A DNA stretch of 64,000 nucleotides, taken from NCBI RefSeq assembly GCF_014653575.1, contig NZ_BNAQ01000001.1, forward strand, positions 930,001-994,000, in the 5' to 3' direction. Positions within the stretch are counted from its first letter, which is position 1. The number at the start of each line of letters is the position of its first letter. Source of the stretch: Sphingomonas glacialis. Lineage in GTDB: Bacteria > Pseudomonadota > Alphaproteobacteria > Sphingomonadales > Sphingomonadaceae. Shown piece by piece: positions 1 to 9,274 of the stretch. Both the position numbers and the translations under genes were made by a program. The notes under the pieces are model-generated. The model did no database searches, was not told the DNA's origin, and saw nothing but the letters and a program-made list of their open reading frames with translations.

Positions 1-482
1 AGCGGCGTCGTCGGGCTGTTGAGCTCGACCAGCACCGCTGGCGTGGTGTGGAACATCTCGCCGAGCTTCTCCATCGTAGTGCGATAGCCAAGCTGCGGCA
101 GCTTCGCCTGCAGCGCCGGGTCCTTCGGCAGCGGGTTGATGTATGGGCCCGCAAGCATTTCCGGCGTCAGCGTCACGATCACGGTCGGGCGCCACTTACG
201 ATCGGGATACAGTGCCTGCAGCGTCGGCTTATCCATCGCGCCGGTTTGCTGAAGACCGCGCGTTTCCTGAAAGCCCTTCAATGCGGCAACCAGCGACTTA
301 CCCTCACGACCATCTAGTACGCCGGGCGAGAAACCGAGATGATCGAGGATCACTTGAACGTGGAGCGTGGAAGGATCAAGCTTGGTCGCGGCGGACGCAG
401 CTTTTGTTCCCGGCGCGGCAGCGGCGATCAGCCCAAAGGAGGCTATCGCCAGACAGGCCGTTCCGGCCACCATTTTCCGCAT
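1..482 (-). CDS. Peptidoglycan-binding protein, probable L,D-transpeptidase, N-terminal part
   Basis: Only the first 160 codons lie in the window; the 3' end runs off the left edge. The start ATG (482) has a good ribosome binding site (TAGGAGC, 8 bases upstream). Residues 1 to about 30 form an exported signal (MRKMVAGTACLAIASFGLIA). Residues about 36-90 match a PG_binding_1 fold (VQVILDHLGFSPGVLDG ... ALKGFQETRGL). The rest (TLTPEMLAGPYINPLPKD) resembles the linker before a YkuD catalytic domain, but that domain and its Cys/His motif are outside the window, so the transpeptidase call is inference from domain order. It is divergent from the DUF882 endopeptidase gene, suggesting a shared cell-wall locus. 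Confidence 0.75.
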   Translation of the reverse strand, partial: MRKMVAGTACLAIASFGLIAAAAPGTKAASAATKLDPSTLHVQVILDHLGFSPGVLDGREGKSLVAALKGFQETRGLQQTGAMDKPTLQALYPDRKWRPTVIVTLTPEMLAGPYINPLPKDPALQAKLPQLGYRTTMEKLGEMFHTTPAVLVELNSPTTP

Positions 483-561
483 TACGCTCGGCTCCTACAT
501 ATTCACTATGCAGACAACGACTTGTGACACGCTTGTGTCCGACACTTTACGCGAACCCGAA

Positions 562-1107
562 ATGAAACTTTCGCGACGGGGCCTGATCGGCGGCGTGCTT
601 GCCGGCGGTGTGGCGCTCGCCTTCCCGCTTCCCGCGGTCGCCATAGGCACCGAGTGGCGCCTCGCGATCCGCAACGTCCACACCGGCGAGAGCGTCGACG
701 CGCTGTTCGCGCGCAACGGATCGTTCGTTCCGCAAGGCTTGGCCGAGCTCAACCACGGCCTGCGCGACTGGCGCACCGGCCAGGCAACCGCGATGGACCG
801 CCGGCTGCTCGCCTTGCTCGTGAGGCTGCGCGACAAGCTGGAATTGGGCGGCCGTACCAAGATCGACCTTATTTCGGGCTACCGATCGCCCGCCACCAAC
901 GCCTCGCTGCGCGCCCGGGGCGGTTCGCACACCGGCGTTGCGAGCCAGAGCCAGCACATGCTGGGCAAGGCGACCGACATCAAGGTCGCTGGCGTGCGGC
1001 TTGATCGGTTGCACGGCGCGGCGTTGGCGCTGGGTGGCGGCGGTGTGGGGTTCTATCCGCGCGACGGGTTCGTGCATGTCGATACGGGCCGCGTGCGGCA
1101 TTGGTGA
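562..1107 (+). CDS. DUF882/YcbK-like murein endopeptidase (M15-type), Tat-exported
   Basis: A protein of 181 residues starting at the ATG before KLSRRGLIGG. The SRRG motif followed by a hydrophobic run and AVA is a likely Tat signal. The mature part has the metallopeptidase pattern of YcbK/MepK: SGYRSPATNASLR, then SQHMLGKATDI (zinc His and Asp) and FVHVDTG near the C-terminus (second His/Asp pair). The family cleaves peptide crosslinks in murein, in the periplasm. A longer reading upstream to 367 is rejected because it overlaps the divergent gene and lacks the signal. Confidence 0.85.
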   Translation: MKLSRRGLIGGVLAGGVALAFPLPAVAIGTEWRLAIRNVHTGESVDALFARNGSFVPQGLAELNHGLRDWRTGQATAMDRRLLALLVRLRDKLELGGRTKIDLISGYRSPATNASLRARGGSHTGVASQSQHMLGKATDIKVAGVRLDRLHGAALALGGGGVGFYPRDGFVHVDTGRVRHW

Positions 1108-1111
1108 CGCG

Positions 1112-1384
1112 TCAGGGGTAGCTCTGACGTGTGTGCAACACGCGGACGACCCTAACGAGATCATCGTCGACCCGGTAGACGACGACATAATTCGGGGTCA
1201 CGACCGCTTCGCGCGTCGGGCCGACGCGTCCGCGACGATAAAGATACGGATTGGACGTAATCAGTTCCAGCGTCCGATCCACTGCATCGTTGAGCCGTGT
1301 GGCGGCGGTAGGGTTACGGTCCCCGATGTACCCGAGGATCCCGCGAAAATCGTCTACGGCTCTATCGTCCCAGATCAGCCGCAT
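1112..1384 (-). CDS. parE: ParE/RelE-family toxin
   Basis: A small basic protein of 90 residues with the ParE-type layout: MRLIWDDRAVDDFRGI at the start, a central helix (RLNDAVDRTLELI), NPYLYRRGRVGPTRE, and a closing beta section NYVVVYRVDDDLVRVVRVLH followed by a conserved HTRQ-type tail. ParE toxins act on gyrase and RelE toxins on ribosomes; the sequence alone does not settle which. Its start overlaps the 3' end of the upstream antitoxin gene by 23 bases, the usual antitoxin-toxin order. Confidence 0.85.
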   Translation of the reverse strand: MRLIWDDRAVDDFRGILGYIGDRNPTAATRLNDAVDRTLELITSNPYLYRRGRVGPTREAVVTPNYVVVYRVDDDLVRVVRVLHTRQSYP

Positions 1385-1556
1385 CGCGCTTCTTCGATTC
1401 GATCAGCGCACGCATCTCGGCCATGACCACATCATGCGGGATGCCCGGCCCCGGCTCATCGAGCGCCTCCTGCACCTTCGCCCGAAACCAAACGTCATAC
1501 GCCTCGGCCTCCTCGGTGGTGGCGAATTCGGACTCGATCGGAGACAGCTTGGCCAT
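1362..1556 (-). CDS. Antitoxin partner of the ParE-like toxin
   Basis: 64 residues, acidic, rich in helices (TTEEAEAYDVWFRAKVQEALDE, with PHDVVMAEMRALIESKKRDA at the C-terminus). The size, composition and position directly upstream of and overlapping the toxin gene match type II antitoxins. The central WFRAKVQEALDEPGPGIPHDEV-like segment is common in antitoxins paired with ParE toxins in Proteobacteria. No clear DNA-binding domain is visible, so the subfamily is left open. Such antitoxins usually repress their own operon. Confidence 0.75.
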   Translation of the reverse strand: MAKLSPIESEFATTEEAEAYDVWFRAKVQEALDEPGPGIPHDVVMAEMRALIESKKRDAADLGR

Positions 1557-1588
1557 GCCTTCGCTGTAGCACGAATCCGCGCCAGCCT

Positions 1589-2287
1589 CTAGCCAGCGAG
1601 CACCGCTGCGAAGGCCTGAACCGCAGCGGCCTCATCGCCGCCCCACACCGCGCTCGATACCGCGACGAAGTCCGCACCTGCCGCAACCAGCGGCGCGGCA
1701 TTGGCCGGGGTGATCCCGCCGATCGCGACGCAGGGGATTTCGAACACCGTCGTCCACCAGCTCAGCAGCACCGGATCGGCGACATGGTCGGTCACCTTCG
1801 TCGTCGTCGGATAGAAAGCGCCGAACGCGACATAGTCCGCCCCAGCCTCGCCCGCTTCCATCGCGAGGTGGCGGCTGTCGTGGCACGACACGCCGATTTG
1901 CGCCGTCGTCCCCAATTCGCTGCGCGCCTCGCGCGGGTCGCCGTCTTCCTGGCCGAGATGCACGCCATCGGCGCCGAGCCGCTTGGCGAGCGCGATGCTG
2001 TCGTTGACGATGAAGGCGACATCGGCATCGGCACAGATCCGCTGCAGCGGATCGGCAAGCGCGGCGGCGACGTGCTGGTCGACGTCCTTGACGCGGAACT
2101 GGAACGCCGCGACCGGCCCGCCGTCGAGCGCGCGCTTCAAACGATCGGCGAAGCCGCCGGTGACGTCGAGCGGCGAGACGAGATAGAGCTGGCACGGCGG
2201 CCGGCGGATGTCGCGCGTGAAGCGTGCCGCGAAATTGGGGTCAAGCGGGCCGAGCGGATCTTCGCCGCGTGCATCTTCAATGTCCAT
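1589..2287 (-). CDS. thiE: Thiamine phosphate synthase
   Basis: Joins the hydroxymethylpyrimidine diphosphate and thiazole phosphate moieties to make thiamine phosphate, in the cytoplasm. The protein has 232 residues with an N-terminal extension of about 30. Family motifs appear in order: QFRVKDVD, FIVNDSIALAKRLGADGVHL, GQEDGD, IGVSCHDSRHLAMEA, ADYVAFGAFYPTTTK, and PCVAIGGITPANA before the phosphate-binding loop. The ATG at 2287 is chosen because longer readings enter the upstream gene; it overlaps that gene's end by 11 bases. No THI-box riboswitch was recognised upstream. Confidence 0.93.
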   Translation of the reverse strand: MDIEDARGEDPLGPLDPNFAARFTRDIRRPPCQLYLVSPLDVTGGFADRLKRALDGGPVAAFQFRVKDVDQHVAAALADPLQRICADADVAFIVNDSIALAKRLGADGVHLGQEDGDPREARSELGTTAQIGVSCHDSRHLAMEAGEAGADYVAFGAFYPTTTKVTDHVADPVLLSWWTTVFEIPCVAIGGITPANAAPLVAAGADFVAVSSAVWGGDEAAAVQAFAAVLAG

Positions 2288-2759
2288 CGCTGCGCGATAG
2301 CGCCGCGATCGCGGCATGGAAAGCCACCGGATCATCGAGCTTGTGCGCGACTGCGTGGAGTTGCCCGCCGCGCCGCGTGGCGAGCGGCGGGTGGAGATCG
2401 ACGACAACGTTCGGCCAGCTTGCCAAAGCAAGGTTGAGGACACCACGCTGCTTGATCGCCGCTGCATCCCAGCTGGCGCGCAGCCCCGCGATCTGCGCCA
2501 CGGGCATCGTCACACTCTTCAGCCACCCGGCGCGCATCGTCAGCACGCCATCCGCCAGCGTCACGGGCAGGCGCCGGAACGATCGGATCAGGCCGATCAG
2601 CGCAATCACCAGCGAGGCATCGAGCACGCCAGCGACCAGCGCCGCCCACCAGCCGAGCCATGCGACGACGACGAGATGCACCACCAGCATCTCGACGATC
2701 GCGATGCCGAGCAGAACGCCTATCATCGGAGCCAAACTCCGATGATAGGCGAATTCCAC
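2277..2759 (-). CDS. Hypothetical membrane protein with PH-like C-terminal part
   Basis: 160 residues from a GTG start. The GTG is supported by GAGGAA seven bases upstream, which itself overlaps the stop of the aldolase gene, so the two are probably translationally coupled. Two hydrophobic segments span about residues 12-35 and 38-58; the rest (RRLPVTLADGVLTMRAGWLKSVTMPVAQIAGL) looks like the short bacterial PH/YdbT-like soluble domain. Function unknown. A perfect hairpin lies across codons 3-14; an internal ATG at 2726 sits inside it and lacks a ribosome binding site. Confidence 0.65.
   Translation of the reverse strand: MEFAYHRSLAPMIGVLLGIAIVEMLVVHLVVVAWLGWWAALVAGVLDASLVIALIGLIRSFRRLPVTLADGVLTMRAGWLKSVTMPVAQIAGLRASWDAAAIKQRGVLNLALASWPNVVVDLHPPLATRRGGQLHAVAHKLDDPVAFHAAIAALSRSDGH
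2717..2751. repeat. Perfect 15-bp inverted repeat (hairpin) just after the aldolase gene
   Basis: CGCCTATCATCGGAG and its exact complement are separated by five bases (ccaaa). No T-run follows on either strand, so a classical intrinsic terminator is not supported. It sits inside the first codons of the downstream membrane-protein gene and could attenuate that gene or protect the 3' end of the aldolase mRNA. Confidence 0.7.
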
Positions 2760-2762
2760 GGC

Positions 2763-3671
2763 TTATTCCTCGTTCTTGTAGATTGCGACGATCTTGGCGA
2801 GCATCTCGAGCGCTTCGTCGCGCGGGCGCTGGAAGGTGTTGCGCCCGATGATCGAGCCGTTGCCGCCGCCGTCGCGAATGTCGCGCGCGTCTTGATAGAC
2901 CGCGTCCGACCCCTTCGCCGCGCCGCCCGAGAACACGACGATCCGGCGCCCGGCAAAGCTCGACTGGACGACGTGCTTGACGCGGTCCGCCTGGTTCGAC
3001 CAGTCGGTGCCCTCGTACATCGGCTTGGCCTCTTTCTGCTCGATGTGATCGCTCGGCAGCTTGACCTTGATGATGTGCGCGCCGAGCAATGCCGCCATGT
3101 GCGCGGCATAGGCGCCGACGTCGAGCGCGAGCTCGCCCGACTTGGGCAGCACGCCGCCACGCGGGTACGACCAGATCACCGTGGCGATGCCGACCGACTT
3201 GGCTTCGGCGGACATTTCGCGGATCTGGCCGATCATCTCGAACAAATCGTCCGAACCCGGATAGATGGTGAAGCCGATCGCCGCGCAGCCGAGCCGCACC
3301 GCGTCCTCGACCGAACCCGTCACCGCCTGGTTGGCGCCTTGCGCCCAGCTGTTCGAGCTGTTGACCTTGAGGATCGTCGGGAGCTGGCCGGCAAAGGTCT
3401 GTGCGCCCGCCTCGATCATGCCGAGCGGTGCAGCGAATGCCGAGAGGCCGGCGTCGACCGCAAGCTGCCAGTGATAATGCGGGTCATACGCCGCCGGATT
3501 CACCGCGAAGCTGCGCGCCGGGCCATGTTCGAAGCCCTGATCGACCGGGAGAATCACCAATTTTCCGGTGCCGCCGAGCTTGCCGTGCATCAGGATGCGC
3601 GCAAGATTTGCCTTGGTAGCAGGGCTATCCGACTCATATTTGTCGAGAATGGCTTGAACTATTGGGGTCAT
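2763..3671 (-). CDS. fbaB: Class I fructose-bisphosphate aldolase (DhnA/FbaB type)
   Basis: Cleaves fructose 1,6-bisphosphate to dihydroxyacetone phosphate and glyceraldehyde 3-phosphate through a Schiff base. The 302-residue length fits the archaeal-type class I family. Visible motifs are VILPVDQGFEHGP (residues 39-51), the GFTIYPGSD strand (133-141), TVIWSYPRG (164-171) and HIIKVKLPSD (199-208), which holds the likely Schiff-base lysine (Lys202 or Lys204). GGAAKGSDA and NGSIIGRNTFQR near the end are phosphate-binding loops. It lies near pgk and gap, consistent with a lower-glycolysis neighbourhood. Confidence 0.93.
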   Translation of the reverse strand: MTPIVQAILDKYESDSPATKANLARILMHGKLGGTGKLVILPVDQGFEHGPARSFAVNPAAYDPHYHWQLAVDAGLSAFAAPLGMIEAGAQTFAGQLPTILKVNSSNSWAQGANQAVTGSVEDAVRLGCAAIGFTIYPGSDDLFEMIGQIREMSAEAKSVGIATVIWSYPRGGVLPKSGELALDVGAYAAHMAALLGAHIIKVKLPSDHIEQKEAKPMYEGTDWSNQADRVKHVVQSSFAGRRIVVFSGGAAKGSDAVYQDARDIRDGGGNGSIIGRNTFQRPRDEALEMLAKIVAIYKNEE

Positions 3672-3806
3672 CGACAGCTCTCCGGTTGTGACTCTTTGTG
3701 CGGCTGATAGTCAGCCCGGCAATGGACTGCAACGCAGCAATCGTGGGCTAGGCGATTGCGACCTGCGCACTTGCCTTTCGTCGCCGCGCGCGCTTTCGCA
3801 GGCGGC

Positions 3807-5012
3807 ATGAGTGATCCCGATACGCATGACCTGTCCCCCGCCGTCACCGCCCTTATGGCGGTCGCCTGCGGGGCGATGGTGGCCAACCTCTATTATGCCC
3901 AGACGCTGATCGGCATGATCGGCCCCGACATCGGCCTGTCGCCGTCGGCGGCCGGCGGCATCGTCACGCTGACCCAGCTTGGCTACGGCCTTGGCCTCGC
4001 CTTCATCGTGCCGCTGTCCGATCTGATCGAGAACAAGCGGCTGATCATCATCGCTACCGTCGGCGCGGCGCTCGGCTGCATCGGCATCGCGCTGGCGGAG
4101 GGGCCGCGGACCTTCCTGATAGCAGCACTCGCCACCGGGATTTGCTCGGTCGGCGCGCAAGTCCTCGTTCCGCTTGCCGCCAAGCTCAGCAGCGAAGCGC
4201 GCCAAGGCCGGACGATCGGGCTGGTGATGAGCGGACTGCTTACCGGGATCATGCTCGCGCGACCGGTCGCGAGCTTCGTTGCCGGCGCGCTGGGGTGGCG
4301 CGCCTTGTTCTTCTGGTCGGCTGGCGTCACCGCATTGGTCGGCCTCGCCTTGCTGCTGATGCTGCCATCGCGACGTCCTGACAGCACCCTCACCTATTCC
4401 GCGCTGCTGGCCTCCTCGCTCGAACTGCTGCGGCGCTATCCCGCGCTGCGGCTGCGCGCGGCGTACCAGGCGCTGCTGTTCATCGCGTTCAATCTGTTCT
4501 GGACCGCGGCGCCGCTCGTCCTCACGCAGCGCTTCAGGCTGGGGGCGAACGGCATCGCCTTGTTCGCGCTCGCCGGCGCGGGCGGCGCGCTTGCGGCACC
4601 AATTGCCGGCTATCTCGCCGACAAGGGCCACGCGCGCGCGACGACGCTCGTCGCGCTGGCGCTGCTGATGCTGTCGTTCATCGCCGCCGACCTGGTCGTC
4701 GCAGCCGGGGCGCTGATCGCGTTTGCGGTGACCGCGGTGCTGATCGACGCCGCGGTGCAGCTCAACCAGATTTCGGGGCAACGCATCATCTTCGGGCTCG
4801 ACAGCGCGGCCGGCGGGCGGATCAATGCCGCCTATATGACGATCGTCTTCGTCTTCGGCGCGAGCGGATCGCTGATCGGCAGCGCGAGCTTCGCGGCGGG
4901 CGGCTGGTCGTTCTCGAGCCTGATCGGCGCTGCGATCGGCGGTTTGGCGTTGCTGCTCTATCTGCTGTTCGATCGCCCGTCCGCGCCCGAGGCCGAGCTC
5001 GCCAAGGATTGA
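3807..5012 (+). CDS. MFS transporter, drug-efflux-like
   Basis: 401 residues with about 12 hydrophobic segments, starting at MSDPDTHDLSPAVTALM. The segment PLSDLIENKRLIIIA after helix 2 is the MFS signature loop. Family members with the MVANLYYAQTLIGMI start (SetA/YnfM-like) export small molecules by proton antiport. Substrate unknown. The start codon at 3807 is preferred over upstream in-frame ATGs because the extra N-terminal residues are not membrane-like. It is divergent from the aldolase gene. Confidence 0.85.
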   Translation: MSDPDTHDLSPAVTALMAVACGAMVANLYYAQTLIGMIGPDIGLSPSAAGGIVTLTQLGYGLGLAFIVPLSDLIENKRLIIIATVGAALGCIGIALAEGPRTFLIAALATGICSVGAQVLVPLAAKLSSEARQGRTIGLVMSGLLTGIMLARPVASFVAGALGWRALFFWSAGVTALVGLALLLMLPSRRPDSTLTYSALLASSLELLRRYPALRLRAAYQALLFIAFNLFWTAAPLVLTQRFRLGANGIALFALAGAGGALAAPIAGYLADKGHARATTLVALALLMLSFIAADLVVAAGALIAFAVTAVLIDAAVQLNQISGQRIIFGLDSAAGGRINAAYMTIVFVFGASGSLIGSASFAAGGWSFSSLIGAAIGGLALLLYLLFDRPSAPEAELAKD

Positions 5013-5060
5013 CCGCCCGCGCGATCCGCGACACTCTCGTGCGCTTACGGGGGCGTAGCG

Positions 5061-5567
5061 ATGCGGATTTTATCGAGATTTTCTTGCAGCTTGGCGCTGG
5101 TTGCTGCGGCTGCGCTATTTGCGGGCGCGAGCCCGCAACCCAAGGTCGGCGAGCTCGCCCCGCCGTTCGAACTGACGCTGATCGACGGCAGCAAGGTTTC
5201 CTCCGACCAGCTTCACGGGCACGTCGTCGTGCTCAACTTCTGGGCGACGTGGTGCGGGCCGTGCAAGCAGGAGCTACCACTGCTCGACGCGTATTACGAA
5301 GCGCAGAAAGGCCACGGCCTCAAGGTCTTCGCGATCGCGACCGAGGATTCGCTCCAGCCGTTCCAGCTGAAGAAGCTGTTCGCGGTGATGCACATGCAAT
5401 CGGCGCGGCGGATCAAGGGGCCCTATGCCGCGATGGCGGGCGTGCCGACCAACTTCATCATCGATCGCGCCGGGCGCCTGCGCTACGCCAAGGCCAACGC
5501 GTTCGAGCTCGGTGAACTCAACGCGCTGCTCGTGCCACTGCTCCAGGAGCCCGTGCCGGCGGGGTGA
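5061..5567 (+). CDS. TlpA-family thiol-disulfide oxidoreductase
   Basis: 168 residues. A signal peptide (residues 1-24) exports it to the periplasm. The thioredoxin fold carries the redox motif WCGPC (Cys65, Cys68) after NFWATW, and a cis-proline loop GVPTNFIID near residue 131. The AhpC/TSA-like start KVGELAPPFELTLIDG is typical of TlpA/ResA. It probably reduces apo-cytochrome or copper-site thiols; no cytochrome-maturation gene is adjacent, so the partner is unknown. It is convergent with pgk. Confidence 0.9.
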   Translation: MRILSRFSCSLALVAAAALFAGASPQPKVGELAPPFELTLIDGSKVSSDQLHGHVVVLNFWATWCGPCKQELPLLDAYYEAQKGHGLKVFAIATEDSLQPFQLKKLFAVMHMQSARRIKGPYAAMAGVPTNFIIDRAGRLRYAKANAFELGELNALLVPLLQEPVPAG

Positions 5568-5582
5568 GCCGCGACCGCCCCT

Positions 5583-5600
5583 CCCCGGCACGTGCCGGGG
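5583..5600. terminator. GC-rich palindrome between convergent tlpA-like gene and pgk
   Basis: CCCCGGCACGTGCCGGGG is a perfect 18-base palindrome in the 55-base gap between two genes that end towards each other. It could act as a bidirectional terminator, although no T-run follows. Confidence 0.5.
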
Positions 5601-5622
5601 AAGGAGACGGTCGGCCGGCCGT

Positions 5623-6828
5623 TTACCGCGAAAGCGCAGCAACCCCCGGCAAGTCCTTGCCTTCCATCCATTCCAGGAACGCACCACCCGCGGTCGAGAC
5701 GAAGGTGAAGTCGTCGGCCGCGCCCGCCTGGTTGAGCGCCGCGACGGTATCGCCGCCCCCCGCGACCGAAACGAGCGAGCCGCTCTTGGTCAGCGCCGCC
5801 GCGGTCTTCGCCAGCGCGACGGTTGCGGTGTCGAACGGCGGCGTCTCGAACGCGCCGAGCGGGCCGTTCCACACCAGCGTGCGGCAGTTCTTGAGCACGT
5901 CGGCAAGCGCCTCGGTCGCGGCTGGCCCCACGTCGAGGATCATCTCGTCGGCGGCGACCTCATGGACGTTGACGGTACGGACCGGCGGGTTGGCGCGGAA
6001 TTCCTTCGCCACCACGACGTCATAGGGCAGATGGATCGTGCAATTGGCTTGCTCGGCTGCTGCGAAGATCTCTTCGGCAGTGCCTGTAAGCTCATGCTCG
6101 CACAGGCTTTTCCCGACATCGACACCGCGCGCCGCAAGGAAGGTGTTCGCCATCCCGCCACCGATGATGAGATGATCGACGCGTGCGACGAGATGCTTGA
6201 GCACGTCGAGCTTGGTCGACACCTTGGCGCCACCGACCACCGCCGCGACGGGATGCTCGGGATTGCCGAGCGCCTTGTCGAGCGCGTCGAGCTCGGTCTC
6301 CATCGCGCGCCCCGCAAACGCCGGGAGCAGATGCGCGAGCCCCTCGGTCGAGGCGTGTGCGCGGTGTGCGGCCGAGAAAGCATCGTTGACGTAGAAATCG
6401 CCGAGCGCGGCGAGTTGCGCCGCAAACGCGGGGTCGTTCTTTTCCTCGCCGGCATTGAAGCGCGTATTCTCGAGAATTGCGACATCGCCCGGCTGCAGGT
6501 TCGCCATCGCATCCGCCGCGCCGTCATAGTCGACGAACTGGACCGGACGGCCGAGGACGGTCTCGTACGGCTTGGTGAGCAAGGCGAGCGACATATCGGG
6601 ATTGCGCATGCCCTTGGGCCGCCCGAAATGCGCGAGGATCAGCACGATCGCGCCCTTGTCGGACAGTTCGGTCACCGTCGGCAAGGTTGCGCGGAAGCGC
6701 GTGTCATCGCTGACTTTTCCGTCTGCCATGGGGACGTTGAGATCTTCGCGGACCAGCACGCGCTTTCCGCGCACGTCGCCCATGTCATCGAGGGTCTTGA
6801 AAGCGCGCGTCACTGAAGAATCCGTCAT
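5623..6828 (-). CDS. pgk: Phosphoglycerate kinase
   Basis: Transfers phosphate from 1,3-bisphosphoglycerate to ADP in glycolysis. The 401-residue length is normal. Visible motifs are [11 protein letters not shown] (substrate-binding signature), [48 protein letters not shown], and the ATP-binding end [13 protein letters not shown] and [15 protein letters not shown]. The start at 6828 has the upstream sequence GGTGGAACC and overlaps the stop of the MOSC gene in an ATGA arrangement, so it follows gap and the MOSC gene in one transcript. Confidence 0.97.
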   Translation of the reverse strand: MTDSSVTRAFKTLDDMGDVRGKRVLVREDLNVPMADGKVSDDTRFRATLPTVTELSDKGAIVLILAHFGRPKGMRNPDMSLALLTKPYETVLGRPVQFVDYDGAADAMANLQPGDVAILENTRFNAGEEKNDPAFAAQLAALGDFYVNDAFSAAHRAHASTEGLAHLLPAFAGRAMETELDALDKALGNPEHPVAAVVGGAKVSTKLDVLKHLVARVDHLIIGGGMANTFLAARGVDVGKSLCEHELTGTAEEIFAAAEQANCTIHLPYDVVVAKEFRANPPVRTVNVHEVAADEMILDVGPAATEALADVLKNCRTLVWNGPLGAFETPPFDTATVALAKTAAALTKSGSLVSVAGGGDTVAALNQAGAADDFTFVSTAGGAFLEWMEGKDLPGVAALSR

Positions 6829-7283
6829 GGTTCCACCCTGATTGAATCGCCGACGCGGATGATCCCGCCGACAAGAACACGCGAACAAGCGCCGCCGCGC
6901 CAATCGGGCAGCAATGCTGCCTTCAAGCCGGGCGCGAGCGCTTCCATCCGTTCGCACGGATCGGTCTCGCGTGTGATGGTGAGGACGACATCGTCCCCGA
7001 TATGCACTTTGGTGCCGGCGCGCTGTGGCAGATCAAGGCCTTCGACGAGCAGGTTCGAACGCCGCTCGAACCACGGCAGGCTGTGGCCGACCTCTTCCAT
7101 CGCGGCGTCCCAGTCGGCACGCTCGATCAACGTGACCTGCCGCCGCCCCTTGCCACCGGGCTTTATCGTTCCGCGAAAGTCGCCGTGGATCCCGCCATCG
7201 AGCGTGACCTCGACATGATCGACGGTCTCCATCGGCCCTTTGGGTCGGCCGTGGCGCGCGATGCCCGCCAAGGTTCCGAGCAC
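6825..7283 (-). CDS. MOSC-domain protein
   Basis: MOSC domains bind sulfur or molybdopterin in enzymes related to molybdenum-cofactor sulfurase. Visible features include [46 protein letters not shown] and [20 protein letters not shown] with a conserved Cys, then [11 protein letters not shown]. An open frame extends upstream to 7400, but residues before the domain (HPRESGDPAF...PASAGVTGG) are read from a dispersed repeat. I therefore place the start at the GTG (7283) after a G-rich site; a TTG at 7292 is also possible. Its stop overlaps the pgk start, an unusual position inside a glycolytic operon. Confidence 0.8.
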   Translation of the reverse strand: MLGTLAGIARHGRPKGPMETVDHVEVTLDGGIHGDFRGTIKPGGKGRRQVTLIERADWDAAMEEVGHSLPWFERRSNLLVEGLDLPQRAGTKVHIGDDVVLTITRETDPCERMEALAPGLKAALLPDWRGGACSRVLVGGIIRVGDSIRVEP

Positions 7284-7299
7284 CGTACTCAACCTACCC

Positions 7300-7384
7300 C
7301 CCGTCACCCCCGCGGAGGCGGGGGTCCCGCTTTTGTCCGTCGTTGCAGAAAAAGCGGGATCCCCGCTTTCGCGGGGATGACGGG
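7300..7384. repeat. Dispersed inverted repeat, copy 1 (cccgtcacccccgcg type)
   Basis: Two G/C-rich hairpin halves (cgtcacccccgcggaggcggggg and ccccgctttcgcggggatgacg) flank agcgggatc-type inner arms. The element sits between gap and the MOSC gene and matches the copy at 33772-33852 most closely. Confidence 0.8.
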
Positions 7385-7401
7385 CGGTGGTCGAGGTCAC
7401 C

Positions 7402-8412
<1,011 letters not shown>

Positions 8413-8442
8413 CGTCCTGGCTCCTTAAAGCTTTGCGGTCGA

Positions 8443-8460
8443 TCGGCGGCGCGCCGCCGA
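8443..8460. promoter_or_regulatory. 18-bp palindrome in the gap leader
   Basis: TCGGCGGCGCGCCGCCGA is a perfect palindrome 31 bases upstream of the gap start, within a 178-base divergent gap. It could be an operator or a leader hairpin. No regulator gene lies beside it. Confidence 0.4.
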
Positions 8461-8590
8461 CTCTTCTTCGATGCGCGCGTCTTTGCGGGCGCGCGGGCAG
8501 CGCGTCAACCGCCCCGAACGCGCGGCGAGTGGGGCGGCGTGCGCACGAACCCGCCTTGTTCGGGCGGTGCGCCATGCTATCTCACTCGGA

Positions 8591-8779
8591 ATGGCAGACA
8601 CCTCCACCGCTTCGACCCTCGACCGCATCGACCGCGCGCTGGAGCGCATCGAAGCCGCCGCCGCCGCCCGCACCGCCAGCACCGCCGCCCTCCAGAAGCG
8701 CCACGAAAAGCTGCGCGCGCGCATGGCCGAAGCCGTCTCGGCGCTCGACGCCGTGATCGCACGCGAGAGCGAAGCCTGA
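8591..8779 (+). CDS. Small coiled-coil protein upstream of zapA
   Basis: 62 residues, almost wholly helical and charged, with a heptad-like middle (LDRIDRALERIEAAAAAR ... LQKRHEKLRARMAEAVSAL). No family name recognised. Its stop overlaps the zapA start (TGATG), so the two are translationally coupled. A role alongside ZapA in division is inferred from position and coiled-coil form only. Confidence 0.7.
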   Translation: MADTSTASTLDRIDRALERIEAAAAARTASTAALQKRHEKLRARMAEAVSALDAVIARESEA

Positions 8780-9066
8780 TGGCCGACGTCACGCTCGAGA
8801 TCGGCGATCGTCGCCACGTCGTCTCCTCGCCCGACGGGCAGGAGGACCAGTTGCGCCGGCTCGCCGCGATGCTCGACGCGCATTGGCCGATGGCGGTGCG
8901 CGCTTCGGGCGGGCTCAGCGGCGAGCGCACGATGATGTTCGTCGCGCTGATGCTCGCCGACTCGCTCGAGGAGGCCAATCGCCGCCCGGCCGAGATAAAG
9001 GACGAGGTGCTGCTCACCACGATCGCGGAGCGGCTCGAATCGCTCGCCAACTCCCTTGAGCAATAG
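8779..9066 (+). CDS. zapA: Cell division protein ZapA
   Basis: 95 residues. ZapA binds and bundles FtsZ at the division site. The N-terminal globular part VTLEIGDRRHVVSSPDGQED, then LRRLAAMLD and a C-terminal coiled coil (MLADSLEEANRR ... IAERLESLANSLEQ), fit the family. The start is fixed by overlap with the upstream small gene. The downstream order 6S RNA then formyl-THF cyclo-ligase is the standard proteobacterial synteny and supports the call. Confidence 0.9.
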   Translation: MADVTLEIGDRRHVVSSPDGQEDQLRRLAAMLDAHWPMAVRASGGLSGERTMMFVALMLADSLEEANRRPAEIKDEVLLTTIAERLESLANSLEQ

Positions 9067-9088
9067 CGGCACAGCGCCTATATCGATC

Positions 9089-9250
9089 GGTGGCGGGCAC
9101 TGCCCGGTACGAGCCTTTATTATCCCTGAGGCTATTCATCATCCAAGGGGGTTGTCCCTGCTAGGGTCTTGGCCCGAAGCACATGATCCCCACCTGACGT
9201 ACCGCGCGTCAGAGGATAACCCGGCACACGGCCACGGCGGTCCCGCCACC
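9089..9250 (+). ncRNA. ssrS: 6S RNA
   Basis: The interval between zapA and the cyclo-ligase gene folds like 6S RNA. GGTGGCGGG (9089-9097) pairs exactly with CCCGCCACC (9242-9250) as the closing stem, giving about 162 nt. Inside are the G/C-rich inner segments expected to frame the large bubble (tgcccggtacgagcc; ggataacccggcac). 6S RNA binds the housekeeping RNA polymerase by mimicking an open promoter. The call rests on synteny, length and the closing stem; exact ends are uncertain by several bases. Confidence 0.8.
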
Positions 9251-9274
9251 GCTTTCCATACCTTGCGACACCCC

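Noticed and set aside
1557..1588. Thiamine riboswitch searched near thiE
   Set aside because: No THI-box motif upstream of the gene; it is coupled to a membrane-protein gene.
6825..7400. MOSC protein from the upstream ATG (191 residues)
   Set aside because: The first 36 residues are translated from a dispersed repeat; a downstream GTG is preferred.
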